Positions 1 to 12,400 of a stretch of 64,000 nucleotides of DNA are shown piece by piece (the stretch's first letter is position 1; the number at the start of each line of letters is the position of its first letter). The position numbers and the translations under genes were made by a program. Where the stretch lies: positions 538,250-602,249 of the forward strand of contig VUYV01000226.1 of assembly GCA_008711295.1 (NCBI GenBank), given 5' to 3'. This DNA comes from Anarhynchus alexandrinus. Taxonomy: Eukaryota; Chordata; Aves; Charadriiformes; Charadriidae. The notes beneath the pieces are model-generated. The model saw only the letters and a list, made by a program, of their open reading frames with translations. It did no database searches and had not been told where the DNA came from.

Positions 1-15
1 CCCCCCCCCCCCCCC
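1..15. repeat. Poly-C run at window edge
   Basis: Fifteen C at the first bases. It may continue outside the window. Confidence 0.9.
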
Positions 16-3000
16 AACTCAGCAAAGCAAATGCAAATTACCTCTCATTAGCAGTTGCCCTGGGAGAACACCCTCTCACCAATCAATGCTCGGCTAATGA
101 CTGGTCTTCTAGGCTTTGCAGAGAAAAATATCACAAAAATTCAAGCCTGGCAGTGAGATTCACTGCCTCACCTCGACAGGAGGGCTGTGACTGCCCTCCC
201 CTGCCCCGACGGTAAACCTGCACCCAAAGGGGTCCCGCTTGCTCTTTGAGCTCAGACAACGACGGGTAGATCTGCAGGGGACTGAAAGGAGAGCAAACGA
301 CTAACCTGGAGCGTGGACCCACTTCAAGCCTAATACAGCTGTACCCCGGACACCATGGGTTTTCCACAACAGCAGCCAGGTTTTCCCCCGAAATGATCAA
401 ATACTCTACCCAAGCGTGCTGGAAGATACAACAGACACACCAGCACGTCGCCAGCTCTCTGGATTCCCAAGAGAGGGCTCCCTCTTCCCTAGGAGAAGAG
501 GTTTAGCACTGCAAACACTCCACACAGAGGAGCCCAAGAGTCTTTTCTGAGACATCTTGCTATTACAAAGGTCCCACTTAAGAGTGCACATCAGCATAGA
601 GCTGCTATACAGACATACTTGGCTGTTATCACATATGATAGCACTAATTCAATTAATTTGTTTTTAAAACACACCCATCTTGGAGCACAGCTATTGCCTG
701 TGCCCTTTGGGAGACCAGTGCAGGGTCTCACGCTCCCCTGGAAGGGGAGGCAACTGGGACACCCTTCCTCATGGCTGGCAGCAGCCACCAGGTCTGGGCT
801 TTGCTGCGTGCCAGGACCGAGCCTGCCCGCCTGGACACCCCAAGGACACTCCGGACAGTCTTGGGTCAACATATCCTGAGGCTCCTGTTCTGCTAATGCT
901 TGATTTTATATCTAGAAGTCACATAAAGTTTGAGAAGAACTCCACTCTCAATGAGAAGAAAGTGCTGTCATCACAGTCATTACTGATTAAAGCATCAAAG
1001 AAAGATGCAGAAGGAGGGGAACCACACCAGTGTGAACATCAGTAGTACTGAAGTATTTTAATATTCATTCTCACTGACAGATGTGCTATGCAGATTAATA
1101 ACTCCAAAGGACATGCTTCCTTTGAACTGCAAATATTTTCTGCTTGATGCAGTTAAGCGCCCCAAAGCCGAGAAGCACACCCGCTGGGCTGCAGAAAGCT
1201 AACCAGGAGAAGGACGAGGCAATGCTTAGAACCCAGAAACGTCCCAGCAGCGCTGCACCGTGCCTGCACCTGCTGCTCGAGCTTTTGCAAACATCAACCA
1301 CAATGAATGATTTTAATATTCTGATATTTAAAATTCCTAATTGACCCCTTTTAGTGATTACAAGACCTCTCCTTATAGTTATGGAGCCCTCTATGTTTAT
1401 AAAGGCAAGTGAGGAACTGAATTTAGATTTAATTTTTAATCTTAAATCACAGGGTCCACCCCTGTGAGGACAGAGGTGAGCGCGAGAGGATGCTGTGAGC
1501 ACTTTGAGGGCATGTCCGAGCCACAGAGCTCTCTCCCTTGCACAGCACAAGGCCCTTACAATTACTCATCTGGCACCTTCCAAGCCTTCTCAGAGATGAG
1601 AAAAATTACTATAGCAGAGGTGAAAGATGTCGGCACAGGGGCTGGAAATGGATTTCTTCTCTTTCTCCCCCCTTGCCTCCCTATAAGCTTTGGCAGAGGT
1701 CTGGAAACCACAACTTCCAGAAAGCAATCAGTAACGGAGGGGCCGGTGCCTCTGCCCGCACAGTGAAGGTCCCCGCAGGAGCTGTGTGATCCCCTTCCAA
1801 CGGGACACAGCCCGAGACCACCTTCTTTGGGTTACAGCCAGCTTTAAGTGCCTTTGGCCAAATTTCCACAGGATCGTTCTTTTTTAATACACTTACCACA
1901 AGAGATTTTCCACAGCCTTCATTTATTGGGAAAAAAAAGATGATTTGTGGAGGCAAATCTTCACCTGATTTATAGAGCTGGGCAGCACTGAGGGCACAGC
2001 CCGAGGGTCAAAAGTTTTATTTGGACCCACCAAAAGGGAGCTGCTAGTGTCCCCTCTGTACAAACAAGGCAAATTTGGGATATTCTGGCGTAAACCCAAC
2101 TCATTACGGTATATGAACCTGTGTTTAAGGTTGAAGTTGTGTGTTTTTAAATACAATTTGATGCATAAGCATTAGTGGGATTCGGGAGCACAAGATGTTC
2201 TGCACGTCATGAATGGTCATAACGTTTATCATCTGGTTCCCTTCCCCTGTAACACAGGCGAGGGAGGTGAAGCCTCTACAGCGCTCCAAAAGTGATGAGA
2301 TGCCCAGGTCAGCCCAAACTGTGCCTCAGTAACTGAGGGAGTGAAAGGTAAAACAGCTTAGGAAAAAAGCAGAGAAAAAGGAAATGTTTGGCTGGAAAAA
2401 TAGATGACTTACGTGGACTGTTATCAAGCTTCAATAATAAAAGTGTTCGTCTGGTTGAAGATTTTTTTGCATTTTCACATGCTCTTAGCAGCGTAATTCG
2501 TAGACATTCGCTGTTGAATCTCTACTTGGGCAAGAAGTGGGCACAGGGGCAGTGCAGTTAAGACCAGAAACCTTGGGCAGGGAAAGCAGAGCGCCTCCTC
2601 AGCAAATCCAAACATGAGACTCAGCTCCCTCAGGCTACATCTCTTTCACAAAAAAAAGGACGGAATTCTGGTTGAAATTAGTTAGCGGTTTGAGGCAAAA
2701 GCAATTTCTTACAGACGTTTTATTCCTCCCTGCGCATAAGGTGTTCCATTATCCATAAAATTACACTTAGTCCCAGGCAAGAAACCAAGCACCAAGAATG
2801 CTGTGGTCACGGAAGGAACGTGCAACTGCTACTGCGAGAGTCTGCGCAGCCCTCCCTCCACCCATCACCTGCAGACACGCTTGCTTCCTTCCTGGAAATC
2901 CCGAGGAAGGTTTCCCAACCTTGACAATAATTGCATTTTTTGCTCCTGAAACTAATACCAGCTATTTTAAATCAGTTTCCATCTCCGCTCCCCACCACCA

Positions 3001-6000
3001 GCTCAGCTTTGCTGGGGCTGGGGCAGGAGCCAGAAGAGCCTCCCAGTTTCACCGAAGGGAAGCTCTGCTCCTCCCTGCAGAAAGTGGTGGTGCGTTTTCT
3101 GTGACTTTCAGAGAAATTATAAACCTCTTCCCTTTCACAGCTTCTACAAGGGATCACACCCACCCAAAGAACTAGTATGTAAATATATACATATATATAA
3201 AAATCTCAGAGCAGTTTAGTAACTGCCCTCTTGCCCATAGGAAAGACCCGGACCCCAAGAAGCCCACCCAGCTGGGAACTCACTGAGTTGGCATTGTGCA
3301 AGGGGCACTAAAAAAGATTCGTCTTTGACTCGGACGAAGGAATCTGGCATTTTGTCATCAGGACAATGATACTGCTAAGCCTCACGAGATGCTAATTTAC
3401 TAGATCTAGACCAGGTAAGCAGCACACTAGGGAATTAGAGAAGCAGAAGTTTCCAAGTGACAAACCACCGTTGTTGCTGCTTTCTGCTTCGAGTCTTTTA
3501 AAGTCCTGTCTCCTGTTTTGTTCTTCCCCATCTCTTCCTGTGCTGTGCTGCAGTCTGACCTGCTGGGTTCAAACCTGTTACACCGATGTAAAATCTGTTT
3601 TGTGGAGGAAAAGCACAAGGTCTGCCAGGAGTAAAGCGCTCCTCTCATGGATGAGCATCAAAATGGAGATATAACACAAAGTTGGCAACTTGCTTTTCTC
3701 ACTCTTGTTTTCACGACAACGCACAGAATGCATGGGAATTTTAAGAAAGCCTAAGCTCTGAAGCAAACATTATATGACAATATTTTCTCTATGAATGTGG
3801 GTAAGATGTTTCTAGGTTTTACGATTGCAGTGAGAAGCTTTTAAGGATAATTCAAAGACTGACATGTTAGGAGGGATAGAAAAGCTTCCTTAAAATTAAG
3901 ATGGAGCCTGATCTTGCAACGTTTCTGGATGGCATCAGCCATTTATTTTCCTTGATAAACATCAGTGTTTCCTCTCCAAGCAAAACTTGTTTCATTATTA
4001 GGAGAGACCATGAGCTACTGTTAAACCAGCCACCGTATCACTGCCCACTGTTTCAGAGCTTCGAGGAAATTCTCATTAAGTCCCAGCAATAGCTTCGGAG
4101 GCTGACTTCATTCCTGTCTGAAAGAACCCTGTTGGCTTACTGTTTGAAGCTTTCTGCTGGGCTTCCATTTCTTTTAGCTCAGCCTTCGCTAAGCAAGCCC
4201 ATGGTTGCAGCGGTCGGCTATTCTCATGCCAAGAGGTCCCATGGACTCTGGACCTCCTGTCCCCGCTCGCCAGGCTCCCTTGGCAGCCTGCTTTGTGCGC
4301 AGGATGCACCTGATGTCATTTTAAGCACCTCATAGCCCTTTCCAAGCAACACACGGATGTATGTGTGTTGCCCACAGATCTTCCAACCTGAGTTACGAGC
4401 ATCAACCAAGGACAGCACTGTAACCCTTCAAAGGGTTGAGAGTTTCCCCTGAAGCATCCAACGTACCTACTGCAAACCCACTACCTACATTTATCAATTC
4501 TTAAAAGTAGGGCATAAGCTGATGTGCGGGGACCACCAGGGAGTCTCACATCCACTTTAGAAGAAATTGGATTGACCTTTAATGTACAGGCGATGCGATT
4601 TATTTGCAACTTAATAAAGTTATAGTCTGGTTCTCTAGTAGGTATTCAAGTAACTGCAGCTATTAATTCGCCAGGGCAGAGCATAACCGGGTATATCTGA
4701 TTTCATAGCTCTCGGGCACTATTTCTTGATGCACAGGCAGTGATGTCTGAAGGTGGTTCAGCTGCTGCCACAGCTCAGGGGTGTCTGTGCCGCCCGTTTT
4801 AGGGAAATACAGCAGCTTTTGGTCACGTAAGCCAGAGGACTCAGCTGGTGTGCTCAGGCCATCACATACCTGGTTTGGTTGAGGTTTTTTTTCCTCTGTC
4901 TCCCTTTATTCCAACTTTTCTTGAGGATCATCCTCCTAGTCCCGTGGGTCTCCTTGTCAGCTCTCCAAACTCTAAATATAGTGGTGGTTTCACAAAAAAA
5001 AAAGAAAACAAAACAAGAGAAAACATAGTCAGTCACTCAGCTGAGATTCTCAGCTCATCCTGGGGATTCAGGAATTAATCCCAGTGGGAGCTTTGTGGCT
5101 AAACCTCCCAGGCGGCCCTGGGTATACCCAGCTGTGCTCTCCAGTCCTGGATGCTACTGAGCAATTCCATATCCATTGCTGAAAAAGCATATTTTACTTT
5201 CCTAGCAATGTGATGACTCTGTTCTTTCTGCACAGTATGTGTCAGCAATATCAACCAGGAATTTGCTGTGTCCACAGTGACCTCTATTTAAACCTGTTCT
5301 TATTGTTTGTTGCATTAGTCTCTCATCCACGTCCTTCTCCTGTCCGTGACACCCGGTGCCACACCACACAAATGTGGTATTTGTGAGCATTCGCATTCCT
5401 ACACTAGGAGGATGGCTGCGTAAATTCCCCGTGGTAAATGAAAAAAGAAGAGAGGCAAATTAATCACTTCTGCAGGCTGAATTACCATCTAGAGGTGCTT
5501 CTCTGTAGTAGAAAACATAAAGTAACTTAGCTATTAAATGACAGACCTCAGCACAGGGGCTGTCCTTCTCCTGTACCCATGGCCATCTCCACCACGGATG
5601 CTGTCTAATAGCAGAAGTTAATACACAGCAGAGGCACATCGTGGTTTATAATGTCCCAGGCAGAGGCAAACAGGCAGCGCAACAAACTTCTGCTGCATCC
5701 AGCAAACCCGCATGGTCATGGGTTGCATTAAGAGACTGGAGACTCCATCAGCTCGTATAGAAATGCCCATATAATGTATGGGATTAAATACTTCATTGGC
5801 CCCAGTGTTTGCGATCAAGCTTCAGCCGAGTTTTAGCTGGAAAGGACACAGTGAAGACTGTTAGGGCAAAAAGGACAGCTGACATGCCAGAATGACTGCA
5901 CAGTAACATTTCCAGTACATTAGCCTTCTTCCTGCACACATAAGTTGTCACGGAATGTGACTCGAGCCCATCGGGAAACCATCTTTTCACTACTCAGCAA

Positions 6001-7518
6001 TGGTTCCCACCGTCAGCCTTTACTGCCTGCCCATGGCGGGGACTGAACGCTGAACAGAGCCCAGGAGAAACGCGGTCAGGACCTTAACTGGGTATGGCAG
6101 ATGTTTGCAGAGATTCCCAGCTATTCCTGACCTTTTCGTTAGTTTTCCATGTAAAAATTAACACTGATGGGAAGCATGTGAAAACATCACCATAAGAGCA
6201 AGATGTCACCAGGGCCTCCAACCGCCCTGGAGATGAACCCCCCAGTCCTGCTAACTCGGTACACTGGGCCACACATGCAACATACGGAATGAGTGATACA
6301 GAGGCACCATGCATTTTAGAAAACTGAAAAGATCATTTTTTAGGAGAAACAGACTCAGCTTCCAGAAAAGAAAACATAAAGGTATAAAAGCACATTTTCT
6401 GTGGGCGTTTTCTGTACCAAAACCTACTGAAACAGTGAGAATTTTTATTTTTATTTTTATTTTTTGCACAGCAGATTGAGGTTTAGATTTTTGACCAAAC
6501 CAGAAGCGAAGGATACCTTACAGCAGCTCAGTGCACTGCCAGGGTAATCCTGGGCTAAATTCCTGCAGCAGCATCGCTGCTGTTAGCCCTAAGCCAGAAA
6601 CAACCTGGGCTGACTTTCCAACCTCTACGGACAAGCTACCTGGGCTGACACGCATGTTTTTACTTCCCCTGGAAGTTATCAAGGCAAAATTAAAGCAAAA
6701 GCCCACAGCGTCACTTGTTAGCATCGCACAACTCTCTGCTCCTGTCCTTCTACAGAAGTCCATTCCGCAGCCCTGGAGTTGTGTGGTATATCCACATCAC
6801 CATCCGCTGACGATGCGCCAGCAATGTTTCAAGGTTGCTGAGTTTGTTTAGTTTTGCAGAAGTTTTCTGCATGCGCCTTCAATATTAATATCAAGGTCTC
6901 AGGTTTCCCTGAGTGACCAGGGGAGCCTCGCAATTGAAAGCAAAAATGCTTCAAGCAGAATTACAGAAGGGGGAGGATATTCAAACTTTCAGGCCTCGTA
7001 GGATGAAAATAATTATTTCCTACTGCTGGCAAGGAAATGAAAAACTTTCCTTGCTTACCCACAAAGCCATTCCTTGGAAGCATCAGTTTGAAAACTGCAA
7101 GCTTTTCTATTTTTAAGGAAAGGAGAAAATACTTAAAAAGTGAAGAGAGTAATACATGATACAGGTTTGGCTGAGAAGGGCACGTTGTGCTGGTAGAACG
7201 TGTACCATCAGCAGTACCCCATTGGCTTTATTTCAGTGGTCAACCCAGTGACAAAAAGCAGCTTTTTCTCCCCATTTAGGTGTGCCACACAGCATCAGGG
7301 TATTCGGGGGGACGTAGACACCAAGCAGTACACCAGCTGCCCTGTGGCCTGAACTCTGCTGAAGGTTATTAACTAGGAAATATCTCGAGTACTCCTCTCA
7401 TGCCCAGCCTCACACCAGGCTGATTTTCATCTGGAAAACATCCAGAAAACATTTGTCTTCTCTGACCTTACCTGAAGAAAGAGGAAAGTTGGGTTGCCTT
7501 TTCTAAAATCAATAGAAA

Positions 7519-7779
7519 TCAAGAGCATGTAGTGATAGGACAAGGGGTAATGGCTTCAAACTGGAAGATTTAGATTAGATATCAGGAAGAAATTTTTCAC
7601 TCTGAGGGTGGTGAGGCACTGGAACAAATTGCCCAGAGAAGCCGTGGAGGCCCCATCCCTGGAAGTGTTCAAGGCCAGGTTGGATGGGACTTTGAGCAAC
7701 CTGGTCTAGTAGGAAGGGGGTTGGAATGAGATGAACTTTAAGGTCCCTTCCAACTCTAACCATTCTATGATTCTATGAT
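7519..7779 (+). mobile_element. CR1 LINE, 5'-truncated 3' end
   Basis: Sense-orientation CR1 tail. It includes the GATAGGACAAGGGG region, the GGCACTGGAAC segment and AGGTCCCTTCCAACTCTAACC, and ends in two ATTCTATG-type units. It is flanked by a 10-bp direct repeat, TCAATAGAAA, at 7509-7518 and 7780-7789. Confidence 0.93.
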
Positions 7780-9255
7780 TCAATAGAAAAAAAGGAGCTT
7801 TGGTTTTCCTCAAGGTATACCACTCACAAGGCATCGCCCACCACCCGCCCCAGATGTCTCCTGGCATGGGATGGCGGACAGGAGGGCTTCAGGAAGGCAC
7901 AAAGAGATGGGGATTTTGTGTGGGGATAAAGGACCCTGGCAGCCAGCTGCTGATGCCTTTCAGTGCCTCTTCTCAGGAGCCTAAAAATCAAATGCACATG
8001 ATGCAAAATGCAACTCCTCTTCCATTTCCATCCCTGTACCCACGTGCCCCAATCCAGCTGCTTCTACTTCATCCCACAGCCTGAGCATCTCATAAAGTTT
8101 AATACCAAGTTGGGGCAGACTTTCAAAAAAATCTGAACACAGGAAAAATGTCATACAGAATCAACTCCATGAAATATAAGAAGATAAATGTGAGCTTTCT
8201 GTCTGAGATGTCTGTGAATAAATCTGAGCTCCTGATGCCTGTGGGTGTCTCTGAGTGAAATATTCACCTCTCACTAATGGAAATATTTTGATTAACAACT
8301 TTATTTGCCTTGTAGCAAATACCACTTTTTTTCTGTTAAATCACAGACAAGTGTCATAAAAGATTTCATTTGCACATTAACAGGTTATTTATAAAGTACC
8401 CGGTATTAGAGTTCCCTCAGCAGGCAATTACAGATATGTTCTACTTTTTGAACAGTTTTGGTTTGGTTTTTTAATTAGTCTCAAGGTGACTTCCAGCACA
8501 CAAATACATCCCGCTGGATTCCCTGTAAAACTGCTTGTATGAGTTAGTTTCTCGTGCTGACTGCAGCACTTTGCAGCGCAGGCCTTACACAACACCCAGG
8601 AAAAGGTCCAATTTTCAAAACAGACTGAAAACTGGGAAACAAGGCTGAGGCATAAGACAGCAGTATTTATATACAGTACGATTTACTTACGAGTACACGT
8701 GAACCCCAAGTCCAGAGGAACCTGTTGCCAATCAGCAATTCAGCTGCTGACTTTTCCAATGGATTCAAGGGAGAAAGTTCTCTCAAACCCTTGTTCTTCA
8801 TGTTCATGCCTGTCTCCTGCCCTGCCCCCGTGGCCTCTGGGTACAGAGCATTTCATCCTTGGCTGGGTGCATCACTGCCGGTAGGACTCAGACAAGCAGT
8901 CCTTCTGGGAGTGCCGGGTCCTCCAGGGCCAGTTAGACCAGGGCAGGTTCCCCCTTCTTCCCTCCTGCCCAAGAAACTCACATCAAATGCTGCGGTTTAG
9001 AGGAAGCTGGAGAAGGCTATTCCAGACGAACAGCACTATCGCTAACCCTATTCCAACTGTTATCTACACGCTTTGGGTGCATAACATACAAACCCTGCCC
9101 ACTTTGACTGGCCAGCTCTTCTCCAGCCAACAACATTTCAAGATGACACCGCCAACCCTGCCCCAAGTGCGGCCACTCCAGGAGCTCCCACACATCATCA
9201 TCTGCTCCCAGTATGAGCACTGCTAATAGTGTATTTGTGCCTCTCTCCCACCCAG

Positions 9256-9489
9256 GTGAGTGGCATCAATAAAGGGATGGGTCGGAGCCGGGAGCAGCGC
9301 GTCCTGATCATGGTGGTGGTGATGGTAATTTGCTTTCTCCTTTGCTGGCTGCCGTACGCGACTGTGGCACTGATAGCTACATTTGGGAAACCCGGTCTCA
9401 TCACCCCTGCGGCCAGCATCATCCCGTCCATCCTTGCCAAAAGCAGCACAGTCTACAACCCCATCATATACATATTTCTGAACAAACAG
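9256..9489 (+). CDS. TMTOPS: TMT opsin penultimate coding exon (TM6-TM7)
   Basis: A 234-bp, 78-codon exon flanked by a pyrimidine-rich CAG acceptor ending at 9255 and a CAG|GTAAGT donor at 9490. Counting from the exon start, CWLP at 30-33 is the TM6 rotamer-switch motif. Lysine 62 (codon 9439-9441) within ILAKSSTVYNPIIY is the retinal Schiff-base lysine. NPIIY at 68-72 is the NPxxY activation motif, and NKQ at 76-78 closes TM7. The start (VSGINKGMGRSREQRVL) is the cytoplasmic loop 3/TM6 junction. Without splicing the frame runs on for 17 codons to a stop at 9543. That continuation is intronic, because a proper tail exon exists downstream. Confidence 0.92.
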
Positions 9490-12400
9490 GTAAGTAAAAT
9501 GTTATCCTTATGTTTACTCAGATTCAATGTATGCAAGAAGTAAAGAAATAACGAGGGGAAATAAAGAGTGTATCGGTGACATCACTGGAAAACCATATGA
9601 GAGGAGAGCATGGAAAAAGGGCTATGAGGAGCAAAGGTAATTGACAAATCTGGACTTTTGGAAGTTAGATAAGCAAATTCCCACAAGTCCAAATAGCAAC
9701 TGAGAGACCCCTCTGAGCCCAGCGTCTTGCTGGCTAAGGGGGAACTGGGCTCTGTGGTGCTGGCAATGGGCCCTGGTACAGCTCACCAGCAACTCCTTGG
9801 CTTTGCTGCGATGCCAAAAGGGAATGGAAACCCCCATCTTTAGGTGGCTCAAGAAGGCATTGGAGCTCCCCTGGGAATCTTTCAGTACTTGCTGAATGGT
9901 GCCCATAAGTAACAACTCTTCTGGTGAAGATTCAACTTGTGCCAGGAGAATGTGGGTTTTAACTATATTCAACACAGAACAGAAGAGAAATGCTTCACTA
10001 CATCACACGACTGTCGATTCAGCCCAAGAGTACCCACTTTTGCTTCAACCCTACTTTTCTGCCCTTAGAAACTCCAGGAACAGGTACCCAGGCACCAGTA
10101 ACAGAACTATTTCTCCTCAACTGGGATTTGACTGCCCTGCATGCCGTTTCCAGTCTTCGATCCCACCCAGTCCCTCAAGTGAAAGCTGTGAACTGAGGTG
10201 AGGTGGAGACTAAGGATGCTGTTCAGATTCGGGGTTATATTTCCACCTGTGCCGCTGCCCACTCAGGAGGATGCCAGATCCTTCGCACGGTAGCACGGGG
10301 GCAAAGACAGACCCTCCTGTGACCACTTGCGTCTCTTCAACTGCTCTGAGACCCCCTTGCTGACCTGAGTTTGCATCCCCTGAAACACACATGGCATTAG
10401 CTCACATTTGTTAAGCTAACATGCTCCTCAACAAGGTTCTGGCTTGTACAGACAGTCAAGGAGGCTGTCAGGGTCTAATCTCTGTAGAGGAAAAGCGTTC
10501 ATTAGATAAAACAGAGGAGTAGAGTAGAAGAAGCTTCATGAAGCCATTGATCCTCTCTTCTGTCACCTGCTCTGTGCAAAGATTTCTCTCCTTTCTTTTT
10601 CCTGACCCACTAAATATGGGCCCTATAACTCCTTCATGCTTCGTGCCTCACGCAGTATTATTTTATTTGTTTTTCTTTCGTCTTTCTGCTGCTAATTAGT
10701 CCCCAGACCTCAAAAAGCAGGTTTGTTTCTTGGTACACTTCGTTGTACTTTGTCTGAAAAGTTCCCAGAAATGGCCAAACCAGAAAATATGCTCTCTCTT
10801 AATCAGTACACGTGGGATTTTGGCAAATAGCATCAACTGAACCCAGTGATCCTGGGAGAGGGAAGCTGACGTGTGCAACTCCCCCATCAGGCTGGAGACA
10901 GCGTACATCCTTCCCACGCAGAGCTGGCTTTCACCCCAGCCCTTCCCCGCACACGGGGAGGGGGAGGACCGTGTGGGGGAAAACTCACGATCTGGCAGGG
11001 GAAAGGTTTCAAAATCATCAAACCTTCCCCTTTCCCCACCCTTTAGGCTACGTTTTCTTGTGCAAGCAAAGAAAACACAATGCTGTTCACGAGAATAAAA
11101 ACATCAAGGTGATGCACAGCACACAACGGGCAGGACCTGGGGTAGCCCCTCGCGCAGGGACAGAGAATAAAAGCTCAGAAGAAGAGGGTCAGGGGGGTGA
11201 ACAGAGATCTACAGAGAGCAAGCTGAGGGCATCAGAGCTAGTCCAGTTCCTCAACCATCTCCAGCTCCATCAGCCCACTGAAGTCAGGCACATTGCATTG
11301 ATCTTTGCATTTCTGGTATTATAGCACGTGGATAAATTTTTCTCTGAATCTAGCAAAGCATCTGCTTTAATTCATTTTTGGAAGCTGTTAGGAAGCACAC
11401 ACGGTAAATCACTCACTCTCACTTGAAAACAAATGATGACGGTAAAGGATTGATTTAAAGTTTAGCAGTAACTGTAGGTGTTTTTACTAGGGCATGAGAA
11501 ATTCCCTGGGAGTAAAAAGTTTCCATGACACCGTCCATCAGCTCTACTCACTGTCACTAACAGCTCGGGGGAGTACGTTGCTTTCTGTGCTCATGCTCAG
11601 CCTCCTGCAGAACTCCCCGACTTCTTCCCCATGACATGAACAATTCTTTCCCTTCTCCTTTATTTTTTTTTTTTTATTTAAATAAATTCTCTCATGAAGC
11701 TGCCTGCAACACTGAAGAGAGATTACCATCCCTTACCAGGGGAAAAGCACCCAAACAGACCCACAGCAGCGCTAAGCCTTGGTCCCACGCCTGCGAGCAG
11801 CACCAGCCAGAGCCAAGCTGATAAACTGCAGCAGCGTGAGCCGTCGATCCTGGTACCCAGGGGACAGGTGGAAGCCCTGAACTAATTACAGTAATTGGTG
11901 ACTGCCATCTCAGCCCAAATCCCGTTGCAGAGACACAAAGAGGAGATCTGGCTGACCCCCCCACCCCCCGGCTTGCGCTGGACCTGACCCATTCCCATGG
12001 CCAGAGCCTCCGTCCTGCAAAGGTAACTGTGCATCGCTCCAAACGGGTGCAATCCCAGTTAAATCAAGGGAGGCAGTTTAAAAATCACAGGCTAATCTTA
12101 ACATGTTCATGGGCTGTGAGGGTCACTCTATGAAACAACAGAGACCGTGCAGAGAAGTTATCTTTTCTACAGATGCTTTCTTAATGAATCTTTTCACTAA
12201 ATAGATTGCTTAGAGACAGCAGATAGACAGAAATTAAACTGGGCTCATCCACGTCAAACACATCCCTTAAGATCACCATAAACTTTTACTACTAGGGTTA
12301 CGCACGCGCTTTGGTTTGGGTTTTTTTTTTTCCTAAACGTGCCTTGGTTTTCATTGCTCGGTTAGTATTTTAGCAGCGATCAGCATTCACATTTCTATAT

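Larger units (their letters stand above)
1..9255 (+). other. Sequence upstream of the opsin TM6-TM7 exon; no coding exon recognised
   Basis: Probably the preceding opsin intron. Conceptual translations of all substantial open frames lack TM1-TM5 opsin signatures (no ERY/DRY-like, TM4 or TM5 sequence). It begins with a 15-base C run (1-15), has an AT-rich run near 3177-3205, and holds one CR1 3' fragment (7519-7779). Nothing else is supportable. Confidence 0.55.

Noticed and set aside
8881..8975. Collagen-like GVPGPPGP reading on the plus strand, considered because ADIPOQ neighbours ST6GAL1 in mammals
   Set aside because: Only two or three Gly-X-Y triplets, then the pattern stops; no C1q-like domain nearby. 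Chance in C-rich DNA.
9622..9975. 117-codon minus-strand frame with a faint resemblance to a retroviral Gag major homology region (S-x-AFL-xx-L)
   Set aside because: The resemblance is a handful of common residues; there are no LTRs, no other retroviral genes and no repeat boundaries. Not supportable.
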